Of a DNA stretch of 7,977 nt, positions 1 through 6,198 are shown piece after piece. The notes beneath the pieces were generated by a model. That model made no database searches, was not told the origin of the DNA, and saw nothing but the letters and a program-made list of their open reading frames with translations. Numbering within the stretch: the stretch's first letter is position 1; each line of letters starts with the position of its first letter. This DNA is from an uncultured Clostridia bacterium (lineage in GTDB: Bacteria > Bacillota > Clostridia > Christensenellales > CALWSW01). The stretch spans positions 1-7,977 of the forward strand of contig CALNBC010000426.1 in assembly GCA_937874755.1 (NCBI GenBank), read 5' to 3'. Position numbers and translations under genes: made by a program.

Positions 1-22
1 CTACACGACGCTCTTCCGATCT
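1..22 (+). other. Illumina sequencing adapter remnant (not genomic)
   Basis: The first 22 bases are identical to the 3' end of the Illumina TruSeq read-1 adapter/primer, including its terminal GCTCTTCCGATCT. Genomic sequence begins at about position 23. The adapter runs directly into the dnaA reading frame, replaces the true 3' end of that gene and supplies a false TAG stop. This is an assembly or trimming artefact and should be masked. Confidence 0.97.
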
Positions 23-1167
23 AGGTACATTGCTATCTGCCTCGGGGCGACGACTTCTTGGTTCCGACGCTTTGAGACGATATCTCCCGGAGACAGCTTG
101 TAACTCTTGGACACGACAGTCTGAATGTACGGTATGTCTATTACGGGCTTTTCGGGGGGAAAAAGGCTGTCCTTCAGCGCTTCTGCGGCAAGTTCGACGG
201 TTACGGGCACCCCCCTGAGCTCTGAGTGCGCCATTACCCTTGTGAGCGAGCCCTCGAGTTCCCTTATGTTGGTCTGGGTGCGCTCTGCGATGAAGCGGAG
301 CACGTCGCCCTGGATGTCCATATGCTCGCAAATCGCTTTATTCTCGAGTATGGCTAGCCTTGTTTCGTAGTCGGGTTTTTGTATGTCTGCCACAAGTCCC
401 CATCCAAAGCGGCTGCAAAGGCGCTCCTCAAGGGCGGGAATTTCTCTCGGGGGCTTGTCCGACGAGATGATAATCTGCTTCTGGTGCTCGTAGAGGGCAT
501 TGAAGGTATGGAAGAATTCCTCCTGGGTACCTTCCTTGTTGGAAAGGAACTGGATATCATCCACCATCAGCACGTCCACATTCCTGTACTTGTTGCGGAA
601 TTCCTCGTTCTTGTCGTTCCGGATGGCGAAAATCAGCTCGTTGGTAAATTTTTCGCTGGTAACGTACATTATGCTCGAGGAGGGCGTGTTTTCGGCTATG
701 GCGTTGCCTACCGCGTGCAGCAGATGCGTTTTGCCCAGCCCGACATCGCCGTAAATGAACAGAGGATTGTACCGAAGACCTGGGTTCTGGGCGACGGCGA
801 CGGCGGCGGCGTGGGCGAATTTGTTCGAAGAACCTATGATGAAGGTGTCGAAGGTGTATTTTCTGTTGATGGAGGATGAAAGCTCATCGTCTTGCGAATT
901 TGCTGCGATATATTCCATATCGCCGGGCATAATCACTCGGATTGCGTATTTGCGTCCTCCCGCACGATAAAGCGCGTCCTCTATGGTGGACGTGTAGCGG
1001 TCGGTCAGCATCTTTTTGACGAATTCTTCGTCTGTTTCGAGTATGAGCAGCCTGTCCCTAAGGTCGATGACTTTAAGGTCTTCAATATAGCTGCAATAGG
1101 TCGCGGTGGAGAGCTCGTCTTTTAGTATGGGAAGTGTGCTCTGCCACACGCTTTCGGCAAGGTTCAT
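1..1167 (-). CDS. dnaA: Chromosomal replication initiator protein DnaA, 3' end missing
   Basis: DnaA binds DnaA boxes and, with ATP, opens the replication origin. From the chosen ATG (1167-1165) residues 1-83 look like domain I, about 84-101 form a short domain II linker, and 102-340 are the AAA+ domain III. Visible motifs are Walker A GDVGLGKTH (140-148), Walker B LMVDDIQ (200-206), sensor I around IIISSD (232-237), the arginine-finger box ERLCSRFGWG (248-257) and sensor II IRELEGSLTR (301-310). Domain IV starts at about 343 and is lost after RQIAMYL (376-382), just before the usual signature helix. The residues after Leu382 (DRKSVV) and the stop are translated adapter. Full DnaA is usually about 440-460 residues, so some 60-75 are missing. 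The start is set by GGAGG at 1177-1173, five bases upstream; the frame stays open to a GTG at 1209 without a better ribosome site. Identity is certain. Confidence 0.97.
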   Translation of the reverse strand: MNLAESVWQSTLPILKDELSTATYCSYIEDLKVIDLRDRLLILETDEEFVKKMLTDRYTSTIEDALYRAGGRKYAIRVIMPGDMEYIAANSQDDELSSSINRKYTFDTFIIGSSNKFAHAAAVAVAQNPGLRYNPLFIYGDVGLGKTHLLHAVGNAIAENTPSSSIMYVTSEKFTNELIFAIRNDKNEEFRNKYRNVDVLMVDDIQFLSNKEGTQEEFFHTFNALYEHQKQIIISSDKPPREIPALEERLCSRFGWGLVADIQKPDYETRLAILENKAICEHMDIQGDVLRFIAERTQTNIRELEGSLTRVMAHSELRGVPVTVELAAEALKDSLFPPEKPVIDIPYIQTVVSKSYKLSPGDIVSKRRNQEVVAPRQIAMYLDRKSVV

Positions 1168-1201
1168 TTTTTCCTCCATTCGATGTTGAAAAGCGGCTGG
1201 C

Positions 1202-1388
1202 ATATCCACATAGGTATATTGTTAAACGGATTAACTATGTGAATATGCTTTGTACATTATAGCAAAAGAGTCGGGATTAGTGAAGTGTAGATTGAGGTTG
1301 CTGTTTATACATTTTACACATCACATAATTGTGGAAAAGTGGATAACTCGGTAGTTTTATGTGGATAACGTTCAGAATTTTTTCCACA
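1202..1388. other. DnaA-box cluster, candidate oriC
   Basis: Measured against TTATNCACA there is one perfect box, TTATCCACA, on the minus strand at 1360-1368. One-mismatch sites are TTTTCCACA (minus, 1330-1338), TTATCCACT (minus, 1338-1346), TTTTCCACA (plus, 1380-1388), TTTTACACA (plus, 1312-1320), ATATCCACA (plus, 1202-1210) and ATATTCACA (minus, 1238-1246). Five of the seven fall within 77 bases (1312-1388). An AT-rich stretch follows at 1441-1540, about 74% A+T by hand count, and could be the unwinding element. The position beside dnaA, in the gap between it and a divergent gene, is classical for oriC. The weaker boxes could instead only regulate dnaA. Confidence 0.7.
1256..1284 (-). promoter_or_regulatory. 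Probable sigma-70/SigA promoter of dnaA
   Basis: On the minus strand a TTCACT -35 (1284-1279) is separated by 17 bases from a perfect TATAAT -10 (1261-1256). Transcription would begin near 1249, giving a leader of about 80 bases before the dnaA ATG at 1167. Two DnaA-box-like sites (1238-1246 and 1202-1210) lie at or just after the expected start, which would suit DnaA autorepression. The autoregulation is inference. Confidence 0.65.
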
Positions 1389-1528
1389 AGCCTGTTCACT
1401 TTGTGAATTCAGTCTAACAAGGAGAGCGCGGCAAAAAGCGACCTCTATGTATTGCAAACAAATTCTATACTTGATTTTGGTAACAAAAATATAGTTCGCA
1501 AATTGTTCTTTTGATTTTACAACTGGGC

Positions 1529-1534
1529 TATAAT
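1529..1534 (+). promoter_or_regulatory. Perfect -10 box for the rightward two-gene unit
   Basis: TATAAT at 1529-1534 lies about 30 bases before the first gene of the rightward unit. No good -35 is present at 17 bases: TTCTTT at 1506-1511 is poor, and TTGTTC at 1503-1508 would need a 20-base spacer. Transcription would start near 1541, just before the GGAGG ribosome site. The box is clear; that it is an active promoter is inferred. Confidence 0.5.
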
Positions 1535-1563
1535 AAAATACCAATAGCGGAGGAATATGGAAA

Positions 1564-2091
1564 TTGTTTGATCTTCCCGAAAACGCGAGGCTGGGCACCG
1601 CTTTTGCAGATGTATCCTTCTTTGCGGGCGAGCAGGCCGAGGAGTACGTGCGCGATATGGATCGCGAGTACTTCTCATTGGTGTGGGCTTCTTCGGGGTA
1701 CGTCAACGCCACCTTGAACGACAAGGCGCTATTAGAGCTATTTAGAGGCGTCAACTTCGGCAACATCGAGATAAATGCCGAAGATATGGCGGAAGATGAG
1801 CTTTTTTCCGCACTCATCTACACCTATATGACCATATTGCCCGGCGGTAATACCGATGGAATTACCGGCTGCTCCGGACTAAAGGGCGAACAAAGGCGGC
1901 TTTACCTTAGACTGATAGCCGCGCTTTATGGCAGGTTTTCCCTTATGGAGGAGCTGTTTCTTTGCAGCAAGGTCATGGAAGAAATGCAGTACTCTTTTTT
2001 GAAAAGCGGCGAAGAAAACGGCCTGAGCATGATATGCGCCACCGCATTGGCGGTACTTGAAAAGCGAATCAACGGAGGAACACAAACTTAA
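1564..2091 (+). CDS. Unrecognised acidic protein of about 175 residues
   Basis: I do not recognise the family. The protein is about 175 residues, acidic in its first half (for example GEQAEEYVRDMDREY, 22-36) and probably mostly helical. It has no signal peptide or clear membrane segment, and three cysteines (103, 134, 158). The start is uncertain. TTG at 1564 lies 10 bases after GGAGG (1549-1553). An ATG at 1557, only 3 bases after GGAGG, opens a different frame that stops after four codons (M-E-I-V-stop). Removing one T from the TTT at 1567-1569 would join that ATG to the long frame as MEIVDLPENARL. So either TTG is the start or a one-base frameshift sits here. The stop overlaps the next ATG by one base (TAATG), so the two genes are probably cotranscribed and translationally coupled. 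Length, ribosome site and coupling argue that the gene is real. Confidence 0.75.
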   Translation: MFDLPENARLGTAFADVSFFAGEQAEEYVRDMDREYFSLVWASSGYVNATLNDKALLELFRGVNFGNIEINAEDMAEDELFSALIYTYMTILPGGNTDGITGCSGLKGEQRRLYLRLIAALYGRFSLMEELFLCSKVMEEMQYSFLKSGEENGLSMICATALAVLEKRINGGTQT

Positions 2092-3302
2092 TGAAAAAAC
2101 TGCTCACACTCTCTCTTGCACTCGCATTGACCCTCGGAGCAATTCCGGCAAACGCCGCGGTGGCAGAGAAAAAATCAGAGTACTACGCAAGCGAAGCGCG
2201 AAGCGCCTCCATCTCTGCGACGGAATCCATCAGCCCCGGCGAAGTTGTTCGGCTTTCGGTTTCCGTTTCAGGTTACGAAGATCCGGTCATAACTTACATC
2301 GTCAAAAAACCGGGAAAGAGCAAATACTCCTATTTAAAAAAGAATTCAACAAAAACTTCTGTTTCCTACAGATTGAATACAGAAGGGGAATACAGCTTCA
2401 AGGCGATAGTGACCGAGAGGAACGGCTCGAACAAAAAAACCACCTCCGCCGCGACGAGCATCGTGGAGGTAGTTGAAGTCATCCAGGCAAACTCCTCAGC
2501 GGCGCAACTTTGGGACCCCAGGGACGAAGTCCCAAGCGCTCCCGCCTCCATCCATTCCGCAAGGGACGGCATGGACGCAATAAACAGGACTGTGCTGTCT
2601 TTTGGCGAGACGATGAGCTTTCCCGCCTTCGACCTCACAAGCTATTTCAAGTATATCGATGACTTCGGCGGCTTCCACAACGCTTTTTTGAAGGGAGGCT
2701 CGGTGAGTTACAGCGCCAAGTACGACGAAAGGACGGGCGACGGCACGATTACCATCCACCTGAAGTACGATAGCGCAGGTCAGCTCGTGCGCAAATACCA
2801 TTACGGCGCGAAGACCGACGGTTCGGCGAGCGTAGAAGCCCTGGAAAAATGGGTCAATACGCGCCTCGACGAACTGCTGACAAGCGGCATGAGCGACACT
2901 GAGAAGGTTAAGGCGATACACGACTTTATAGTTTCCGAATACGAGTACGACGTTTACACCAACAAGACGGGCAGCATTCTGGGCTTTGCGGACGAATCCT
3001 TCACCGCTTATGGCCTCGTGAAGAACGGTTACGGCGTGTGCGAGGCCTACGCTGAGCTGTTCTGCCTGATGAGCACCTATGCGGGTATCCCCTGTTACCC
3101 AGTCACAGGAACGTTTGATGGCGGCAACCACATGTGGAATAAAGTCAAGCTAAATGGCGAGTGGAGCAACATAGACTGCACGACGGACGATCCCATACCC
3201 AACAAAGCGGGCAGGGTGCTTTATACCTATTACCTCAAGGACGACGCGGATTACGCCGAATCGGGGTACAGATGGGACAGGGCGCTTTGGCCCGCAGCTT
3301 AA
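2091..3302 (+). CDS. Secreted transglutaminase-like domain protein
   Basis: This 403-residue protein has a typical Sec signal peptide: MKK, a Leu/Ala-rich core to about 16, and probable cleavage after ANA (20-22). No lipobox cysteine is visible, so release or a loose cell-surface location is likely. Residues about 40-130 are beta-rich with alternating hydrophobics (EVVRLSVSVSG, YSFKAIVTER) and resemble an Ig/PKD-like module. A middle region (about 155-240) is not recognised. Residues about 265-385 form a transglutaminase/protease-like domain with a plausible catalytic triad: Cys317 in GYGVCEAYA, His347 in GNHMWNKV and Asp362 in NIDCTTDD. Such domains can act as cysteine peptidases, amidases or cross-linkers; the substrate, perhaps cell wall or a surface protein, is unknown. 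GGAGG at 2074-2078 lies 12 bases before the ATG, and the upstream gene overlaps the start by one base. A stem-loop terminator follows. Confidence 0.88.
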   Translation: MKKLLTLSLALALTLGAIPANAAVAEKKSEYYASEARSASISATESISPGEVVRLSVSVSGYEDPVITYIVKKPGKSKYSYLKKNSTKTSVSYRLNTEGEYSFKAIVTERNGSNKKTTSAATSIVEVVEVIQANSSAAQLWDPRDEVPSAPASIHSARDGMDAINRTVLSFGETMSFPAFDLTSYFKYIDDFGGFHNAFLKGGSVSYSAKYDERTGDGTITIHLKYDSAGQLVRKYHYGAKTDGSASVEALEKWVNTRLDELLTSGMSDTEKVKAIHDFIVSEYEYDVYTNKTGSILGFADESFTAYGLVKNGYGVCEAYAELFCLMSTYAGIPCYPVTGTFDGGNHMWNKVKLNGEWSNIDCTTDDPIPNKAGRVLYTYYLKDDADYAESGYRWDRALWPAA

Positions 3303-3337
3303 TCGACCTGCAGGTATTAACTCGATTTGCCATTTTT

Positions 3338-3374
3338 CAATCGGCACTGCCAACTGACAGTGCCGATTGATTTT
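3338..3374 (+). terminator. Stem-loop terminator after the transglutaminase gene
   Basis: A perfect 12-base-pair inverted repeat, CAATCGGCACTG (3338-3349) with CAGTGCCGATTG (3358-3369), encloses an 8-base loop. It begins 36 bases after the stop codon. ATTTT follows, so the T tract is short, but the stem is strong. On the opposite strand the hairpin is followed by A residues, so it would work only rightward. It closes the 1564-3302 unit. Confidence 0.75.
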
Positions 3375-3469
3375 GTGGGAATTATTGACAACAAAGATGG
3401 GCATTGAGCTGCATTCTGCAATTATATGTAGTATAATAACAGTAAATAGCGCCGGAAAATGGCAATTAT

Positions 3470-3487
3470 CGTGTAAAATCCGTGTAA
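3470..3487 (+). repeat. CGTGTAA direct repeat upstream of the polyamine promoter
   Basis: Two copies of CGTGTAA, at 3470-3476 and 3481-3487, are 11 bases apart start to start, close to one helical turn. They lie about 28-45 bases upstream of the TTGACA box at 3515, where an activator could bind on one face of the DNA. With only seven identical bases in AT-rich DNA, chance is possible. Confidence 0.35.
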
Positions 3488-3514
3488 TCTTCCCTTTGTT
3501 TTCTCCCAGTTTGA

Positions 3515-3543
3515 TTGACAAACCGCCGTGAATATAGTAGGAT
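3515..3543 (+). promoter_or_regulatory. Probable SigA promoter of the polyamine leader/operon
   Basis: A perfect TTGACA -35 (3515-3520) is followed after exactly 17 bases by TAGGAT (3538-3543), which matches four of six -10 positions including the key A and T. Transcription would start near 3550, giving a leader of about 410 bases before speD. No better promoter was seen closer to the operon. Confidence 0.6.
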
Positions 3544-3549
3544 TGCACA

Positions 3550-3938
3550 AATGGAAAGGAGCAGAGTTTATTAGGATAGCCGGTAAAACGGGTATACTTT
3601 AAGCATGAATTACGACCATTCCCATGCGCTGCCTTGGGAATAAAGGCCATACGGACAGCCGGGTCAACTGCCGCTTGCGGCGCACGCCGCGAATATTGAT
3701 TGAGTTTAAGACTCAAATTTTATAAGTTGGTTACTTCATAACCATGTGTATTCCATACACAACACTTGTGAAACGGTCAATAAGAGTAGTAAAAGTAAGT
3801 TCTTGCTATATAGACTCTAAACCTCTGCATCACGTATGTGAAAAGTGAGTTCAAGCTCATTTAGGATCAGCTATTTGTGGAAAAGACCCAAGTGCTTGTG
3901 ATGGGTGCGCCCCATGCAATACTTGGGTTTATTTTTAT
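3550..3938 (+). promoter_or_regulatory. Structured leader (or small RNA) ahead of the polyamine operon, ending in an attenuator
   Basis: Between the promoter and the terminator lie many inverted repeats. Examples are ATTCCCA/TGGGAAT (3618-3624 with 3635-3641), TTGAGT/ACTCAA (3700-3705 with 3711-3716, then ATTTTAT), TGGTTA/TAACCA (3728-3733 with 3739-3744) and, next to it, TGTGTAT/ATACACA (3745-3751 with 3755-3761). A three-part element GCCGC, GCGGC, GCCGC (3670-3674, 3677-3681, 3686-3690) can form one of two mutually exclusive hairpins sharing the middle arm. This layout with a final intrinsic terminator suits a riboswitch or attenuator sensing a polyamine-pathway metabolite, or an independent small RNA. 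I could not match it to SAM, ykkC/guanidine, T-box, lysine, cyclic-di-GMP or other familiar consensus sequences. Structure is seen; the regulatory role is inferred. Confidence 0.5.
3884..3938 (+). terminator. Intrinsic terminator in the speD leader (attenuator)
   Basis: AGACCCAAGT (3884-3893) pairs with ACTTGGGTTT (3921-3930), ten pairs including one G-U. An inner stem TTGT/GCAA plus ATGGG/CCCAT (3901-3905 with 3911-3915) extends the hairpin with a small bulge. TTTATTTTTATT (3928-3939) follows directly. The hairpin lies downstream of a long leader and only a few bases before the speD ribosome site, so it would block the whole operon unless read through or prevented from folding. Confidence 0.8.
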
Positions 3939-3944
3939 TCCTGA

Positions 3945-3954
3945 AAGGACGTGA
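3945..3954 (+). promoter_or_regulatory. speD ribosome binding site that decides the start
   Basis: AAGGACGTGA differs by one base from the ideal anti-16S complement AAGGAGGTGA. It covers the GTG at 3951, which therefore cannot be the start, and leaves five bases to the GTG at 3960. Confidence 0.65.
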
Positions 3955-3959
3955 ACGCA

Positions 3960-4742
3960 GTGGAAAACAAACTAAAGCTTTACGGTTTTAACAACCTAAC
4001 CAAGTCCCTGAGCTTTAACATTTACGATATTTGCTACGCCAAGACCGAGCGCCAGCAAAGGGATTATATCGCCTATATCGACAGGGAATACAACGCCGAG
4101 CGACTGACGAACATACTCACCCACCTGACCGACATGATAGGCGCGCAGGTGCTGAGCATTTCCAAACAGGACTACGACCCCCAGGGCGCCAGCGTGACAC
4201 TGCTCATAGCCGAGGGCAAGATGCTGGATGCTACAAGTGGTGAAGCGATAGTGGCGCATCTGGATAAGAGCCACATCACGGTGCATACCTTCCCCGAGTT
4301 CCACCCCGAGTCCTCCATAGCTACTTTTCGCGTGGACCTCGACGTTTCCACCTGCGGGGAGATAACTCCGCTGAGCACGCTGGATTACCTCATCGGCAGC
4401 TTCGATTCAGACATAATAACCATGGATTACCGGGTTCGGGGTTTCACTAGGGACATGAGCGGCAAAAAGCTGTTCATAGATGAACCTATTACCTCCATAC
4501 AGGAATACATAGACCCCAAGACTCTGGAAAAGTACGACGCGATAGATATAAACGTCTACCAGACCAACCTGTTCCACACAAAGATGCTCATCAAAGAGGT
4601 TGACCTGCAGAACTACCTTTTCAATACCGATGTTTACGAGCTTGCCCCAAAGACGAGGTTGGAAATAACCAACAGCTTAAGGCGAGAGATGATAGAGATA
4701 TTCAGCGGTGCGAGCGTATTCAGCGCGAGGGACGAAGAATGA
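3960..4742 (+). CDS. speD: S-adenosylmethionine decarboxylase proenzyme, E. coli-type
   Basis: SpeD decarboxylates S-adenosylmethionine to give the aminopropyl donor for spermidine synthesis. It self-cleaves to create a pyruvoyl cofactor. From the GTG start at 3960 the protein has 260 residues, close to the 264 of E. coli SpeD, and reads [19 protein letters not shown] at the start, very like E. coli. The cleavage site is in [12 protein letters not shown], between Lys103 and Ser104, so Ser104 would become the pyruvoyl group. STCGEITP carries the conserved catalytic Cys132, and [10 protein letters not shown] and HTKMLIKE are family blocks. This is the long class Ia form, not the roughly 125-residue class Ib form of Bacillus subtilis. 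The GTG at 3951 is rejected because it sits inside the ribosome site. The stop overlaps the next start as ATGA, implying translational coupling with speA. Confidence 0.96.
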   Translation: MENKLKLYGFNNLTKSLSFNIYDICYAKTERQQRDYIAYIDREYNAERLTNILTHLTDMIGAQVLSISKQDYDPQGASVTLLIAEGKMLDATSGEAIVAHLDKSHITVHTFPEFHPESSIATFRVDLDVSTCGEITPLSTLDYLIGSFDSDIITMDYRVRGFTRDMSGKKLFIDEPITSIQEYIDPKTLEKYDAIDINVYQTNLFHTKMLIKEVDLQNYLFNTDVYELAPKTRLEITNSLRREMIEIFSGASVFSARDEE

Positions 4743-6187
4743 ACCCAAATCTGCACCAAAGGGCGCCCGTAGCCGAAGCGCTCGCCGAGTTCAAACAAAA
4801 CAGAGTCGTTCCCTTCGACGTGCCCGGTCACAAGCGGGGCAAGGGCAACAGGGAGCTGACTGCGTTTTTGGGCGAAGCGTGCATGGCGGTGGACGTAAAC
4901 TCTATGAAGCCGCTGGACAACCTCTGCCACCCCGTTTCCGTAATAAAAGAGGCGCAGGAGCTGGCAGCGGACGCTTTTGGCGCCGCTCACGCCTTTTTTA
5001 TGGTGGGAGGCACAACTTCGTCCGTCCAGGCGATGATACTCGCGAGCTGCCGCGCGGGCGACAAGATAATTTTGCCGCGCAACGTGCACCGGAGCGTCAT
5101 CAACGCGCTGGTGCTGTGCGGCGCTGTTCCGATTTACATCAACCCGCATACACAACCCGAACTGGGTATATCCCTCGGGATGTCCCTCGAGGATGTGGAA
5201 CGGTCCATAAACGAACACCCCGATGCCGTGGCGATACTCGTCAACAACCCCACCTATTACGGCATTTGCTCAAACCTGCCCGCAATAGTAAAACTCGCGC
5301 ATAGCCGCGGGATGCTGGTACTTACGGACGAAGCCCACGGCACTCATTTTTATTTCGGCGAAGGTATGCCCATATCGGGCATGGCAGCGGGGGCGGATAT
5401 TTCGGCGATCAGTATGCACAAGAGCGGCGGCTCGCTTACTCAAAGCTCGCTGCTCCTTTTGAATAAAGGCGTGGACGCGGATTACGTGCGCCAGATTATC
5501 AACCTCACTCAGACCACCAGCGGCTCGTACCTGCTGATTTCCAGCTTGGACCTGTCCAGAAAGAACCTTGCTCTCAACGGCAGGGAGATATTCAAAACGG
5601 TTACCAACATGGCGGAGTACGCCCGAGGCGAGATAAACCGCATAGGCGATTACTACGCCTTCTCCAAGGAGTTGGTGAATGGCGACACTATATTCGACTT
5701 TGACCGCACCAAGCTATCGGTTTTTACGCTGGACATAGGCCTTGCGGGCATAGAGGTTTACGACATACTACGGGACGAGTACGATATTCAAATAGAATTT
5801 GGCGACATTGCGAACATACTCGCCTACCTCTCCATAGGCGACACGCGCAGGGGCATCGAGCGGCTGGTGGGAGCGCTGTCGGAGATTCGCAGGATTTACA
5901 AAAAAAGCAAGAAGGGCATGCTCAGCCAGGAATACGTCACACCGGCGGTAGTTACCACCCCCAGGGACGCGTTTTATTCGCCGGCGGAGACCGTGCCGCT
6001 AAAATCGAGCGTGGGCAGGGTCAGCGCAGAATTCGTGACTGCCTATCCGCCGGGCATACCGCTGCTCGCACCCGGGGAACAGCTTACCCCCGAAATAATC
6101 GAGCACATAGAGTACTCCATGGAGCGCGGGAGCTATATGACCGGCACCAAGGATTTGACCCTTAAGACAATACAAGTGATAAAGTGA
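4739..6187 (+). CDS. speA: Arginine decarboxylase, PLP fold-type I (SpeA)
   Basis: The enzyme decarboxylates a basic amino acid, most likely arginine to agmatine, in the cytoplasm. The 482 residues are close to the 490 of B. subtilis SpeA and make up the compact Orn/Lys/Arg decarboxylase form, without the N-terminal wing domain of the large E. coli inducible enzymes. Visible features are the N-terminal block [10 protein letters not shown] (25-34), GGTTSS (90-95) for the cofactor phosphate, NVHRS (115-119) with a PLP-stacking histidine, TDEAHGTH (196-203) with Asp197 for the pyridine nitrogen, and [13 protein letters not shown] (225-237) with Lys228 as the PLP Schiff-base lysine. The C-terminal domain has [14 protein letters not shown] (434-447). 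Substrate cannot be read from sequence alone, since lysine and ornithine enzymes share the fold. Agmatinase two genes downstream strongly favours arginine. It overlaps speD by four bases; speE starts 11 bases after its stop. Confidence 0.93.
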   Translation: MNPNLHQRAPVAEALAEFKQNRVVPFDVPGHKRGKGNRELTAFLGEACMAVDVNSMKPLDNLCHPVSVIKEAQELAADAFGAAHAFFMVGGTTSSVQAMILASCRAGDKIILPRNVHRSVINALVLCGAVPIYINPHTQPELGISLGMSLEDVERSINEHPDAVAILVNNPTYYGICSNLPAIVKLAHSRGMLVLTDEAHGTHFYFGEGMPISGMAAGADISAISMHKSGGSLTQSSLLLLNKGVDADYVRQIINLTQTTSGSYLLISSLDLSRKNLALNGREIFKTVTNMAEYARGEINRIGDYYAFSKELVNGDTIFDFDRTKLSVFTLDIGLAGIEVYDILRDEYDIQIEFGDIANILAYLSIGDTRRGIERLVGALSEIRRIYKKSKKGMLSQEYVTPAVVTTPRDAFYSPAETVPLKSSVGRVSAEFVTAYPPGIPLLAPGEQLTPEIIEHIEYSMERGSYMTGTKDLTLKTIQVIK

Positions 6188-6198
6188 GGTGAAGCACC

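Larger units (their letters stand above)
3303..3959. other. Long intergenic region without a convincing gene
   Basis: About 650 bases hold no supported protein gene. From left to right there is the terminator of the upstream unit, an AT-rich stretch with an orphan TTGACA (3385-3390) and an orphan TATAAT (3432-3437), a pair of CGTGTAA direct repeats, a TTGACA-type promoter, a structured leader of about 390 bases, a strong intrinsic terminator and the speD ribosome binding site. Two tiny open frames inside the leader are discussed under findings. Confidence 0.8.

Noticed and set aside
379..879. Plus-strand open frame of 166 codons
   Set aside because: Antisense shadow of the dnaA AAA+ domain.
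1314..1817. Minus-strand open frame of 167 codons upstream of dnaA
   Set aside because: It is antisense to the 1564-2091 gene and runs through the DnaA-box cluster; low-complexity serine-rich start and no family resemblance.
2496..3131. Minus-strand open frame of 211 codons
   Set aside because: It lies wholly antisense to the transglutaminase-like gene, whose signal peptide and catalytic motifs make the plus strand the coding one.
3306..3315. Palindrome ACCTGCAGGT resembling a cloning polylinker
   Set aside because: The match to a vector polylinker stops after a few bases on each side, so chance is the simpler explanation.
3385..3437. Promoter from TTGACA (3385-3390) and TATAAT (3432-3437)
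   Set aside because: The boxes are 41 bases apart, and neither has a fitting partner at 16-18 bases.
3150..3716. Minus-strand open frame of 188 codons covering much of the intergenic region
   Set aside because: It crosses the terminator hairpin and promoter, overlaps the end of the transglutaminase gene antisense, has no ribosome site and resembles no family.
3700..3723. TTGAGT/ACTCAA hairpin followed by ATTTTAT as a true terminator
   Set aside because: The stem is only six base pairs and AT-rich, too weak to call alone; kept only as part of the structured leader.
3550..3938. Known riboswitch or T-box
   Set aside because: I looked for SAM-I, ykkC/guanidine-I, lysine, TPP, FMN, cyclic-di-GMP and T-box (GGTGG-ACCGCG) signatures by eye and found none; a covariance search would be needed to exclude them.
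3951..3959. GTG at 3951 as the speD start
   Set aside because: It lies inside the ribosome binding sequence, and the E. coli protein aligns from the next GTG.
4634..5218. Minus-strand open frame of 194 codons, and plus-strand frames at 4708-5304 and 6540-7046
   Set aside because: They are shadows of speD, speA and speE; arginine-rich or otherwise compositionally typical of out-of-frame reading.
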